Shown here: positions 1 to 6,772 of the stretch, piece by piece
How the letters are laid out: every line of letters begins with the position of its first letter
Position numbering within the stretch: the stretch's first letter is position 1
Source: CAZMMV01 sp964567475
GTDB lineage: Bacteria > Bacillota > Clostridia > Tissierellales > Tissierellaceae
DNA length: 16,874 nt
NCBI GenBank assembly: GCA_964567475.1
Contig: CAZMMV010000032.1
Coordinates: 1-16,874, forward strand
Reading direction: 5' to 3'
Made by a program: the position numbers and the translations under genes
Notes under the pieces: generated by a model
Database searches by the model: none
What the model saw: only the letters and a program-made list of their open reading frames with translations
What the model was told of the DNA's origin: nothing

Positions 1-372
1 ACCCCAAGCTCCTAAAGCTGGCGCTTCCCAATTGTCTTCTACAAATCTTATATCATGTTTTAATGGGTCAATACCAACTGCCCTTAAACTATCCAAATAC
101 ATATCCTGTACTTCGTCAGGTGATGGTTTGAGTATTACCTGTAATTGATGATGTTGGTATACTCTATTTGGATTTTCTCCATATCTAGCATCTGCTGGTC
201 TTCTTGAAGGCTCAACATATACTATCTTCCAAGGTTCTGGTCCTAAAGCCCTTAAAAAGGTATTTGGATTCATAGTACCTGCCCCTTTTTCAACATCATA
301 TGGTTCAGATATTATACATCCCTTTTCTCCCCAAAATCTTAGTAGTTTCAGTATTAAGTCCTGAAAATACAT
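1..372 (-). CDS. glyQ: Glycyl-tRNA synthetase alpha subunit, 3'-truncated by window edge
   Basis: This is the N-terminal 124 residues of the catalytic alpha subunit of the bacterial alpha2beta2 glycyl-tRNA synthetase, which charges tRNA-Gly in the cytoplasm with the GlyS beta subunit. The protein begins MYFQDLILKLLRFWGEKGC and carries the family blocks EPYDVEKGAGTMNP, PSRRPADARYGENPNR and QHHQLQVILKPSP, all typical of GlyQ. The family is about 290 residues, so somewhat more than half is missing beyond base 1; glyS would be expected there. The ATG at 372 is chosen because a perfect AAGGAGGT ribosome binding site lies at 381-388. The gene has its own promoter at 449-477 and does not depend on recO read-through. 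The identification is secure; the cut is only the window edge. Confidence 0.96.
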   Translation of the reverse strand, partial: MYFQDLILKLLRFWGEKGCIISEPYDVEKGAGTMNPNTFLRALGPEPWKIVYVEPSRRPADARYGENPNRVYQHHQLQVILKPSPDEVQDMYLDSLRAVGIDPLKHDIRFVEDNWEAPALGAWG

Positions 373-448
373 CTAAAAAAACCTCCTTGTTTTTCTAATT
401 GCAAAATTAAACAATCTTAAATCTCATAAGAAATAAAGACTGATTATA

Positions 449-477
449 AATTTAGCAAAATTTTATTTTTTTGTCAA
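449..477 (-). promoter_or_regulatory. Sigma-A promoter of glyQ
   Basis: On the minus strand a perfect -35 TTGACA (472-477) is followed after 17 bases by TAAATT (449-454), with TGC directly upstream giving an extended -10. It starts seven bases past the recO stop codon. The predicted start near 442 would leave a leader of about 70 nt before the glyQ ATG. A better TATAAT hexamer at 443-448 is 23 bases from the -35, which is too far. Confidence 0.75.
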
Positions 478-483
478 GTAAAA

Positions 484-1242
484 CTAGTCAATTATATGGT
501 TTGTCATTAAAGATTCCATTAAATTTATAGTATTGAATCTTTTTCTATCTATATTATACAGTATATATTCTACTAATACCTCATGTAATTTATATAATGA
601 CTTATTAGATAATTTTATTTTATATGCTTGCTCTAATTTTGTATATAAAAACTCATTTAAAGCTATATATTCTTCTTTTTCTATTAAATAACTTGAATGA
701 GATTTGCTAAAACAATTGGAACAAATTATTCCACCATTTTCTATACTAAATTTAATTTTTTCCATATTGTTATTACCACATAGAACACAGTTCTGTAAAT
801 AAGGTTTATATCCTAAAAATGAAATAAATTTTAATTCGTAGCTAATAATAAACTTCATAAAACTTTTGTCTAGTTTTTCAAGTACAATTAATCCTTTTCT
901 AAATAGTAAAAAAAGTTTTTCATTTTTTTCTTCTTCTGCTAATGATTTTTCCACTAATTCTAACATGTAAGAACCATAGGCGAATCTCTCCATCTTTTCT
1001 CTTATATAATAAAAAGAATTTATTATACTTCCTTGGTTAAGATAAAAAAAGTTTCTTCCCTTGTGAAGATTATATTCATTATATGAAAAAGGTTGAGTAT
1101 TAGCTATTATTTTTGATTTAGGTCTATAGGCTCCTCTAGCCATAATAGAAATCATTCCATATTCCTTAGTAAATACTTTTATTATCTTAGAGGTATCCTT
1201 ATATCTAATCTCTTTTAAAACTATTCCTTCTGTTTTTATCAT
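484..1242 (-). CDS. recO: DNA repair protein RecO
   Basis: RecO is the recombination mediator that anneals single strands and, with RecR, loads RecA onto SSB-coated DNA. The 252-residue product has the usual family length. It opens with the OB-fold signature (TEGIVLKEIRYKDTSKII, then FTKEYGMISIMARGAYR) and carries a four-cysteine zinc site, C152-x2-C155 and C174-x2-C177, in the C-terminal helical domain. The ATG at 1242 has only a weak upstream AGGTG. The gap to the era stop codon is 15 bases, so translation probably follows from era within the same transcript. No terminator is visible after its stop; the glyQ promoter begins immediately. This is the standard era-recO-glyQ arrangement of Firmicutes. 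B. subtilis has a small gene, yqzL, between era and recO, and there is no room for it here. Confidence 0.95.
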   Translation of the reverse strand: MIKTEGIVLKEIRYKDTSKIIKVFTKEYGMISIMARGAYRPKSKIIANTQPFSYNEYNLHKGRNFFYLNQGSIINSFYYIREKMERFAYGSYMLELVEKSLAEEEKNEKLFLLFRKGLIVLEKLDKSFMKFIISYELKFISFLGYKPYLQNCVLCGNNNMEKIKFSIENGGIICSNCFSKSHSSYLIEKEEYIALNEFLYTKLEQAYKIKLSNKSLYKLHEVLVEYILYNIDRKRFNTINLMESLMTNHIID

Positions 1243-1257
1243 ATATATAACACCTGG

Positions 1258-2142
1258 CTATTTATAACCAAAGTATTTTACTTTATTCTCCTTTTCTCTC
1301 CAGTTTTTTTCTATCTTTACCCATATTTCTAAATTGACCTTACTACCTAAAAGAGTTTCTATATCTCTTTTTGCATATTTACTTATTTGTTTTAATTTCT
1401 TACCATTCTTCCCTATAACAATTCCCTTATGGGATTTTTTTTCAACGAATATATTAGCAAATACATCTATTATATCTTCATCTTCTCTTTTCTTGATACC
1501 ATCAATAGATACATAAATACCATGAGGTACTTCTTCTTCTAAACCTATTAGAGCTTTTTCTCTTATTATTTCAGATACAATAAATCTTTCAGGTTGATCA
1601 GTTATCATATCTTCTGGAAAGTACTGTGGTCCTTCTGGTACCATTTTCTTTAATATTTCTATATATTTATCTACATTGATGTTATTTAATGCAGATATAG
1701 TTATTATTTCCTCAAACATATCCATTTTATTATATTTATCTATTAACTGTAGTATTTCTTCTTCTTCTGATTCATCAATTTTATTTATAAGCAATACAAT
1801 CGGAGTAGATATCTTCTTTAAATCTTCTATTATCATGCTATCCATTTTTCCTATTTCCAAGCTATTATCAACCATAAAAGTTATCAAATCTACTTCTTCT
1901 AAAGTAGATTTAGACATTTTTAACATATATTCTCCTAGCTTATTTCTTGGCATTTGTATTCCAGGGGTATCAATAAATACTATCTGACTATCCTCTTCTG
2001 TGTAAACAAGTTGAATCTTGTTTCTTGTTGTTTGTGGCTTATTTGATATTATAGAAATTTTTTCTCCTATTACTTTATTTAATAATGTAGATTTTCCTAC
2101 ATTTGGCCTACCTATAACTGTTACAAATCCTGATTTATACAT
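1258..2142 (-). CDS. era: GTPase Era, 16S rRNA/30S maturation factor
   Basis: Era is an essential Ras-like GTPase that binds the 3' end of 16S rRNA and helps 30S assembly. Visible GTPase motifs are G1 GRPNVGKS (11-18), the G2 region NKPQTTRN, G3 DTPG (58-61), G4 NKID (120-123) and G5 SAL (150-152). The C-terminus is a KH RNA-binding domain centred on VIGKNGKKLKQI. I chose the ATG at 2142 (294 residues) because AGGGGTGA sits at the right distance before it. The in-frame GTG at 2151 lies inside that ribosome binding site and would have none of its own. The start overlaps the end of cdd by 8 bases, so the two are probably translationally coupled. ybeY, cdd, era and recO together form the usual ribosome-maturation and repair cluster. 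Confidence 0.97.
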   Translation of the reverse strand: MYKSGFVTVIGRPNVGKSTLLNKVIGEKISIISNKPQTTRNKIQLVYTEEDSQIVFIDTPGIQMPRNKLGEYMLKMSKSTLEEVDLITFMVDNSLEIGKMDSMIIEDLKKISTPIVLLINKIDESEEEEILQLIDKYNKMDMFEEIITISALNNINVDKYIEILKKMVPEGPQYFPEDMITDQPERFIVSEIIREKALIGLEEEVPHGIYVSIDGIKKREDEDIIDVFANIFVEKKSHKGIVIGKNGKKLKQISKYAKRDIETLLGSKVNLEIWVKIEKNWREKENKVKYFGYK

Positions 2143-2554
2143 TTTTGTCACCCCTACTATCTGATTTTCCTAAATCCTCTGGTCCAAAACTATGTGGAAG
2201 CAAATCTTCTAAAATATATTCTTTATATTCATTTATAGAATTTGCTACTATAATTTTAGCCTTAGGCCCAAACTCTCTAATTACCTGCCTACACACACCA
2301 CAGGGATAAGTCATATCTCCATCACCTACTATTGCTATGGCCTTTATTTTTTTATGCCCTTCAGATACTGCTTTAAAAATCGCAGTTCTCTCTGCACATA
2401 TTGTTGGTGAATATGATGCAATTTCTATATTACAGCCAGTATATATACTATTATCTTGGGTCATAATAGCAGCACCTACATGAAATTTAGAATAGGGTAC
2501 ATATGCATTTTCCTTTGCCTCTAATGCCTTTTTAATTAATTCTTTTACATCCAT
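2135..2554 (-). CDS. cdd: Cytidine deaminase
   Basis: This is a zinc-dependent hydrolase of pyrimidine salvage, converting cytidine and deoxycytidine to uridine and deoxyuridine in the cytosol. The 139-residue length fits the homotetrameric short class. The zinc and catalytic residues are visible: C53-A54-E55 (in TICAERTA, with Glu55 the proton shuttle) and P84-C85-G86-V87-C88 (in YPCGVCRQ). The substrate-binding block YSKFHVGAA is near the N-terminus. The frame stays open upstream to 2611, but the ATG at 2554 has an AGGAGG six bases away at 2561-2566 and begins exactly where the family does, so the upstream stretch is treated as untranslated. The 3' end overlaps the start of era by 8 bases. 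The 99 bases between cdd and the upstream lipid kinase gene hold no convincing terminator or promoter. Confidence 0.95.
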   Translation of the reverse strand: MDVKELIKKALEAKENAYVPYSKFHVGAAIMTQDNSIYTGCNIEIASYSPTICAERTAIFKAVSEGHKKIKAIAIVGDGDMTYPCGVCRQVIREFGPKAKIIVANSINEYKEYILEDLLPHSFGPEDLGKSDSRGDKNV

Positions 2555-2653
2555 AAAATGCCTCCTCAATAAGTCATAGTATATTACTTTACCCTTTTTA
2601 AATCTTTTCAATCATATTATATCTTTAACATTACTCTTAGTTATGTATTTACC

Positions 2654-3358
2654 TTATCCTATGATTTGGAAGACTAAAATTCCAACTAATATACCTAACA
2701 TAGAACCTAATAATACTTCTAAAACACTGTGTATCTTCCCTTCAACTCTACTTTCCGCCACAAGAAAGGCTAAAGCAAAGGTTAGTGTAGAAACTAGTAT
2801 TTGATGAGATAGAAAGGCTACTATAGTGGCTATAGTAAAAGATACAGCTGCATGGCCACTTACTGTACCACCCTGAAAATGACTACCTCTGCCTCTATAA
2901 AATTTTGACTTTAACCCAATAGTTAACAAAACAACTAGTAAGAGGGCTACAAAAGTCAAATGTATTGGCGATTTTCTAATTTTTACAAGTAATAATTCTG
3001 AGTAATTACTTAATCTATCAAAGAATAACAAATATCCTACTATTACCGAGTTTATTGCAGCTATTAAAACTGCACCAGCGGATACATCCTTTACTAATCT
3101 TGCCAAAGGATGATAGTCCTCTGTAATCAAATCAACTACCCTCTCTAAAGCAGTATTTATCATTTCAGCTATGATTACCAAACAAATAGCAAATAAGAGG
3201 AGTAAAAATTCAGTTCTACTGAAATCAAAAAAAAGACTCAATAATATAACTGATATAGCTGTTGCATAGTGTATTCTCATATGTTTTTCAGTTTTTAAGG
3301 CTAATATAATACCTGAAACTGCATAATTAAAGCTAGCAATTATTGATCTCTTTCTCAT
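2654..3358 (-). CDS. Undecaprenol/diacylglycerol kinase fused to PAP2 phosphatase
   Basis: This is a 234-residue membrane protein with two lipid-phosphate domains. Residues 1 to about 118 are a DgkA-type kinase: E65-MINTALE-72 and K90-DVSAG-95 are the active-site signatures, with three predicted membrane helices. In Gram-positive bacteria this family mainly phosphorylates undecaprenol. Residues from about 130 form a PAP2 phosphatase domain: K150-x6-R157 (motif 1, Gly where Pro is usual), S167-G168-H169 (motif 2) and S203-R204-x5-H210-x3-E214 (motif 3). The final residue of motif 3 is usually Asp; here it is Glu. The start ATG has AGGAG eight bases upstream, overlapping the ybeY stop. A plain DgkA is only 120-130 residues, so this is a true fusion in the normal dgkA position. 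Kinase activity is likely; phosphatase activity is inferred. Confidence 0.9.
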   Translation of the reverse strand: MRKRSIIASFNYAVSGIILALKTEKHMRIHYATAISVILLSLFFDFSRTEFLLLLFAICLVIIAEMINTALERVVDLITEDYHPLARLVKDVSAGAVLIAAINSVIVGYLLFFDRLSNYSELLLVKIRKSPIHLTFVALLLVVLLTIGLKSKFYRGRGSHFQGGTVSGHAAVSFTIATIVAFLSHQILVSTLTFALAFLVAESRVEGKIHSVLEVLLGSMLGILVGILVFQIIG

Positions 3359-3369
3359 TTTCTTCGCTC

Positions 3370-3825
3370 CTAAATATTTTTAAAAATATTTATATTTTTC
3401 ATTATTGTTTTTTCTTTAAGTCTCATAGTCTTTTTATCTTCTTCCTCCATATGATCATATCCCAAAAGATGAAGCATACTATGGGCTGTTAGATATGCAA
3501 CTTCTCTGTTAAAAGAATGGCCAAATTCCTTTGACTGTTCTAAAGCCTTTTCTGCCGATATAATTATATCTCCCAATAGAACAGGTCCTTCAAATAAAAA
3601 TTCTTCATCTTGTGGAAAAGATAATACATCTGTTTCTTTATCAATGCTTCTATAAATACTATTTAATTCTTTTATCTCCTTATTATCAACAAAAGAAACA
3701 CTAATTTCATAATCTAAAGAATCCTTTTCCATAGTCAAAGCTTCTTTTACTACTTTCTCTAGTATATCATTAATATCATTTTCTATTATAACTTTATCTT
3801 GCCTATTATCTATAAATATCTCCAC
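3370..3825 (-). CDS. ybeY: Endoribonuclease YbeY, 16S rRNA maturation factor
   Basis: YbeY is a single-strand-specific zinc metallo-endoribonuclease needed for 16S rRNA 3' processing and 70S quality control. The 151-residue product has the defining H3xH5xH zinc motif, H115-x3-H119-x5-H125 (in TAHSMLHLLGYDH), and the conserved NSIYRSIDKETDVLSFP block with Arg59. The start is a GTG at 3825 with GGAGG ten bases upstream. The GTG shares its G with a TAG stop (3825-3827) that closes the degenerate pgpH reading frame, a relic of coupled translation that supports this start. The stop TAG forms part of the ribosome binding site region of the following lipid kinase gene. Its partner era lies two genes downstream. 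Confidence 0.95.
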   Translation of the reverse strand: MEIFIDNRQDKVIIENDINDILEKVVKEALTMEKDSLDYEISVSFVDNKEIKELNSIYRSIDKETDVLSFPQDEEFLFEGPVLLGDIIISAEKALEQSKEFGHSFNREVAYLTAHSMLHLLGYDHMEEEDKKTMRLKEKTIMKNINIFKNI

Positions 3826-4141
3826 TATTTTTCTGCCTCCAAGCTTATTTCTGTATTTAGGTATTCTATTCTATAATAATGTATTCCAGCTAATACATTT
3901 ATAAATGTATTTATTATTAACCCTAGCTTCTGTAGAGTCTGCTAACATAATAATTGCCCCTTCCTTAGTCTAAGGTTTTTTGCCCTTATATCTATAGGAG
4001 AAATATCTCCTACTTCTAATTCTAGTTTATCAGTTTCAAATTTATGAAAAGTAATAAAAAAAAGGATTGCCGTAAAATTACAAGCAATAACCCATTGTAT
4101 GTCTTTCTGTTTTTTCCAAGTAAATGTTTTATCCTATCCAT
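3825..4141 (-). pseudogene. pgpH: Collapsed remnant of pgpH (yqfF), cyclic-di-AMP phosphodiesterase
   Basis: PgpH is a roughly 700-residue 7TM-HD protein that hydrolyses cyclic-di-AMP, and in Firmicutes its gene sits between phoH and ybeY. This 317-base gap at that position encodes fragments in PgpH order. From the ATG at 4141 comes MDRIKHLLGKNRKTYNG plus a hydrophobic stretch. In a second frame (about 4095-3963) comes a hydrophobic run and then LELEVGDISPIDIRAKNL, resembling the conserved segment after the first membrane helix. In a third frame (3957-3916) comes AIIMLADSTEARV, matching the ADSxEAxVR end of the HD domain. Back in the second frame (3908-3825) comes TFINVLAGIHYYRIEYLN, matching the extreme C-terminus. 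About 1.8 kb, including the extracellular domain, most membrane helices and the HD catalytic residues, is gone. At most a 39-residue peptide (4022-4141) could be made from the old start. The match to PgpH is from memory of the family, not a database search. Confidence 0.85.
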
Positions 4142-4153
4142 AGGCTTCCCCCA

Positions 4154-5131
4154 TTATGGCCGTACTTTAGTATTTTCATATTCATCATAAGCTTCAATAA
4201 TTCTTTGTATCAATGGATGTCTAACTATATCACTTTTTAAAAGGTATATAAAATCAATACCTCTCACATTATTTAATATCTTAGGTATAGTCTTAAGTCC
4301 AGATTCTTTTCCCTTTGCTAAATCTATTTGGGTTATATCTCCTGTCACAATAGCCTTTGATCCAAATCCAAGTCTAGTCAAAAACATTTTCATTTGTTCA
4401 TTTGTTGAATTCTGTGCCTCATCTAATATTACATAAGCTGAATCCAAAGTTCTACCTCTCATATATGCTAAAGGTGCAACTTCTATTAAACCTTTTTCTA
4501 TATATTTAGCAGAAGTCTCAGGTCCTAATATATCAAATAAAGCATCATATATAGGTCTTAGATAAGGATCAACCTTTTCTTGTAAATCTCCTGGTAAGAA
4601 ACCTAAACTTTCACCCGCTTCTACTGCTGGCCTTGTTAATATAATTCTACTTACCTCTTTACTTTTTAAGGCTTTAACTGCTTTTGCCATCGCCAAATAA
4701 GTCTTACCTGTTCCTGCTGGTCCAATACAAAATACTATATCATTTTTTCTTATGCTATCTAAATATCTTTTTTGTCCAAGAGTTTTAGCCTTTATACTTT
4801 TACCTGAAAATGTAACACAAACAACTTCTTTAAGAAGTTCCTTTACATAATCTTCTTTACCATCAAGCAGCAATTGAATACCATATCTTACATCTTGTTT
4901 ATCTAGTTTATTTTGAGAATCTATTATTTCTATTAAATTGTATATTAATTTCTCTCCTAAATCAACAGATTCTTTATCTCCATAGATTTCTATTTCTCCA
5001 TCTCTAACCATCATATCTATATTTAATTCTTCTTTTATAATATTTATATTCTCATCAAATTTTCCATATATCTCTTTCATAATCTTATTGTTTTCAATCT
5101 TTACTGTTTTCTTTTCTATATTGTCTGCCAA
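4154..5131 (-). CDS. phoH: PhoH-like ATPase
   Basis: This is a cytosolic ATPase of the PhoH/RhaA class, related to helicase cores and associated by genome context with RNA metabolism through its constant neighbour ybeY. Visible motifs in the 325-residue product are Walker A GPAGTGKT (137-144), LTRPAVEAGESLGFLPGD after it, Walker B ILDEAQN (235-241) and the conserved GDITQIDL. Residues before about 110 are the small N-terminal KH-like domain. The start is a TTG at 5131, supported by AAGGAGG six bases upstream within the last codons of yqfD; the yqfD stop is one base away, so they are coupled. The length is normal for the family. The exact cellular substrate of PhoH proteins is not settled. Confidence 0.95.
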   Translation of the reverse strand: MADNIEKKTVKIENNKIMKEIYGKFDENINIIKEELNIDMMVRDGEIEIYGDKESVDLGEKLIYNLIEIIDSQNKLDKQDVRYGIQLLLDGKEDYVKELLKEVVCVTFSGKSIKAKTLGQKRYLDSIRKNDIVFCIGPAGTGKTYLAMAKAVKALKSKEVSRIILTRPAVEAGESLGFLPGDLQEKVDPYLRPIYDALFDILGPETSAKYIEKGLIEVAPLAYMRGRTLDSAYVILDEAQNSTNEQMKMFLTRLGFGSKAIVTGDITQIDLAKGKESGLKTIPKILNNVRGIDFIYLLKSDIVRHPLIQRIIEAYDEYENTKVRP

Positions 5132-5132
5132 A

Positions 5133-6365
5133 TTAATCCTCCTTATTATCTTTTATTTGGTTATTTTTTATTTGATTTTCTATTATTTGTTTTTTACCTA
5201 TATCTTCTATGACCTCTATGGTTACAGTTGTAGTCAATGTATCCTTATCTAATTTATGAATAGTATTTTTAGATTGCACTTCACTATTTTTTGGCAACTT
5301 ATTATTTAGCTTTTTTGTTGCTTTTAATTGAGTGGCCTTTTTTAAAAAATCTATATTTTGTTTTATTTCTTTTAGTTCTACTTCCTTATATTCATAGTTT
5401 ATCATTTTTATTGGAAATTCAATTCCTATTTTATCTAAATTTATTAATTGTCTTTCAACAATATTTTCTTTAAAATTTGGAAAAGGTACATCTCCTTTTA
5501 TAAATTTTATTCCCTTGTCTCTTATTTCTATACCTCTTTGATTATATGTTTTACCTGTATAGCGTTCTTCTTTTTTTACTATGGGTTCATTAACTGTACT
5601 AGTATATCTAGTTACAGCCAAAACTTCACCTTCACTATGAACGTAACTTTCTTTTTCTGTGTATTCACTTTTTAATATACCTGTAATTAAAAGCTGTCCT
5701 TCTTCTACTATTGTACCACTTTTTACAACAGATTTTCCATTTTTAGGTATAACTTTAACTATAACTCCCTTTTTCTTTGCGACTACATTGCAAGGATAAT
5801 CTTTATTTACTTTTTCTGGAGGAATATCTTGTTCTTTTATTTCTATTGCCAATTTTGTACCTTTTACATTTGCCGATACAAAAGAAATATAATCATATTG
5901 ATTTATTAAAATACTTCGTATACTTTCATTATCTATATTATATTTCAATTTACCTATCCTTATATTATTCTCCTTTAACAAAGAAATTATTTCCTCACTT
6001 GGTGTTTGAATTGCTCCTATTATTTCTATCTTCCATATTGTAGACGTCAAGAAAAATATAGCTAGCAAAAACATCATAAATCCTAATGCTAACATCTTTC
6101 TTTGTTTGATCTTGTAAATTATAAATGGAAATCCTTTTTTCTCCTTGATTTCAATTATACAGCCAACTTTTTTTACAATCTTCTTCATTTCTTTAAAGCC
6201 CTTTATACTTAACTTCATTTCCAATACAATATTGCTACTTCTTTTTATATCCCATAAATATATATTATGAAAAGTAGCTAGGTTTAATAGTCTTTCCAGA
6301 GTCAATCCCTCAACCTTAATAATAACATATCCTCTAAGATAATTCCATATTTTTATAGCTAGCAT
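5133..6365 (-). CDS. yqfD: Sporulation protein YqfD (stage IV type)
   Basis: YqfD is a membrane protein of endospore formers, made in the mother cell in B. subtilis. The roughly 410-residue product has an N-terminal cytosolic part of about 90 residues, starting MLAIKIWNYLRGYVIIKVEG as the family does. One strongly hydrophobic membrane segment lies at about 91-111 (LALGFMMFLLAIFFLTS), followed by a large extracytoplasmic domain that includes IKEQDIPPEKV. The last 60 residues are polar and Lys/Asn-rich. I prefer the ATG at 6365, which has GGGAG seven bases upstream; the GTG at 6371 overlaps that site. The gene directly follows yqfC and its end supplies the phoH ribosome binding site. It is good evidence for a sporulation programme; the molecular role is unknown. 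Confidence 0.92.
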   Translation of the reverse strand: MLAIKIWNYLRGYVIIKVEGLTLERLLNLATFHNIYLWDIKRSSNIVLEMKLSIKGFKEMKKIVKKVGCIIEIKEKKGFPFIIYKIKQRKMLALGFMMFLLAIFFLTSTIWKIEIIGAIQTPSEEIISLLKENNIRIGKLKYNIDNESIRSILINQYDYISFVSANVKGTKLAIEIKEQDIPPEKVNKDYPCNVVAKKKGVIVKVIPKNGKSVVKSGTIVEEGQLLITGILKSEYTEKESYVHSEGEVLAVTRYTSTVNEPIVKKEERYTGKTYNQRGIEIRDKGIKFIKGDVPFPNFKENIVERQLINLDKIGIEFPIKMINYEYKEVELKEIKQNIDFLKKATQLKATKKLNNKLPKNSEVQSKNTIHKLDKDTLTTTVTIEVIEDIGKKQIIENQIKNNQIKDNKED

Positions 6366-6376
6366 ATTCACACTCC

Positions 6377-6655
6377 CTAGCTTATTATTTCTATTTTTTT
6401 TATTATACCAACAATTATTATTTCTTCTGAAAGTATTGTCTTTATTTCTAAATCTTCCCCTGTTATTTTAAATATTCCAGATTTAGTGTTTACCCGTATA
6501 TCCTTTTCAGTGTATTCAATTATTCCTTTATGATTTAATATTGAAAGCTGAGTATTGCCTATTAAGGTTAATTTAGGCAAATTCATCATTATATCCACCG
6601 GTAATTCTAGTGCTTCGGAAATATTATATTTAGCATCTTCTATTTGTTTTTTCAT
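6377..6655 (-). CDS. yqfC: Sporulation protein YqfC (YabP/YqfC family)
   Basis: This small protein of 92 residues belongs to the YabP/YqfC family, found only in endospore-forming Firmicutes and, in B. subtilis, expressed under sigma-E. The recognisable pattern is a beta-rich core, PKLTLIGNTQLSILNHKGI followed by IRVNTKSGIFKITGEDL, ending in a hydrophobic ILSEEIIIVGIIKKIEII. The ATG at 6655 has AGGAGG seven bases upstream (6663-6668); the TTG just before it would be too close. The gene is the first after the strong palindromic terminator at 6739-6772, so it likely begins a new transcript; a candidate sigma-E-like promoter lies at 6673-6701. It is followed after 11 bases by yqfD. Family assignment is firm from sequence and position; biochemical function is not known. 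Confidence 0.92.
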   Translation of the reverse strand: MKKQIEDAKYNISEALELPVDIMMNLPKLTLIGNTQLSILNHKGIIEYTEKDIRVNTKSGIFKITGEDLEIKTILSEEIIIVGIIKKIEIIS

Positions 6656-6672
6656 CAATATCCCTCCTGTAA

Positions 6673-6701
6673 ATTCTATGCTATTTATGATAATAGTATT
6701 A
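6673..6701 (-). promoter_or_regulatory. Candidate sigma-E-like promoter of yqfC-yqfD
   Basis: The minus strand reads TAATACT (6695-6701), 14 bases, then CATAGAAT (6673-6680). This compares well with the B. subtilis sigma-E consensus, roughly kmATAnn - 14 - CATACAnT, with one mismatch in the -10. The weakness is position: a start seven bases downstream would fall near 6666, inside the yqfC ribosome binding site (6663-6668), leaving an 11-12 base leader with only part of it. Confidence 0.35.
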
Positions 6702-6738
6702 CATAGAACTTTAGATACTAAAACTGCAATAAGAAATA

Positions 6739-6772
6739 AAAAAGTACAAGTGGATATCCACTTGTACTTTTT
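6739..6772. terminator. Palindromic terminator between the floA unit and yqfC
   Basis: This is a perfect 34-base inverted repeat centred on 6755/6756 (arm AAAGTACAAGTGGAT, positions 6741-6755). On the minus strand it is followed by TTATTTCTTATT and on the plus strand by a T-rich run, so it can work both ways, although no plus-strand gene faces it. It contains two of the three bases of the TAA stop codon (6771-6773) of the upstream gene. Confidence 0.88.

Noticed and set aside
443..448. Consensus TATAAT upstream of glyQ as the -10 element
   Set aside because: It is 23 bases from the TTGACA; the extended TAAATT at 449-454 has the correct 17-base spacing.
1676..1987. Plus-strand open frames opposite era, yqfD, floA, nfeD, yqeY and prmA (for example 1676-1987, 5777-6043, 6973-7341, 8588-9004, 9715-10119, 13125-13499)
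   Set aside because: They lie wholly antisense to well-identified genes, have low-complexity Ile/Ser/Phe-rich translations, no recognisable domains and no convincing ribosome binding sites. They are shadows of A/T-rich coding sequence.
2555..2611. N-terminal extension of cdd from an ATG at 2611
   Set aside because: The extension (MKRFKKGKVIYYDLLRRHF) is not part of the cytidine deaminase fold, and the AGGAGG at 2561-2566 clearly serves the ATG at 2554.
2555..2653. Promoter or small gene in the 99-base gap upstream of cdd
   Set aside because: A TATAAT is present on the minus strand, but its -35 is poor. No open frame with a ribosome binding site other than cdd is seen.
4022..4141. A genuine 39-residue membrane peptide gene starting at 4141
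   Set aside because: The frame is just the beginning of the old pgpH before a frameshift and stop. There is no strong ribosome binding site and no reason to assume an independent function.
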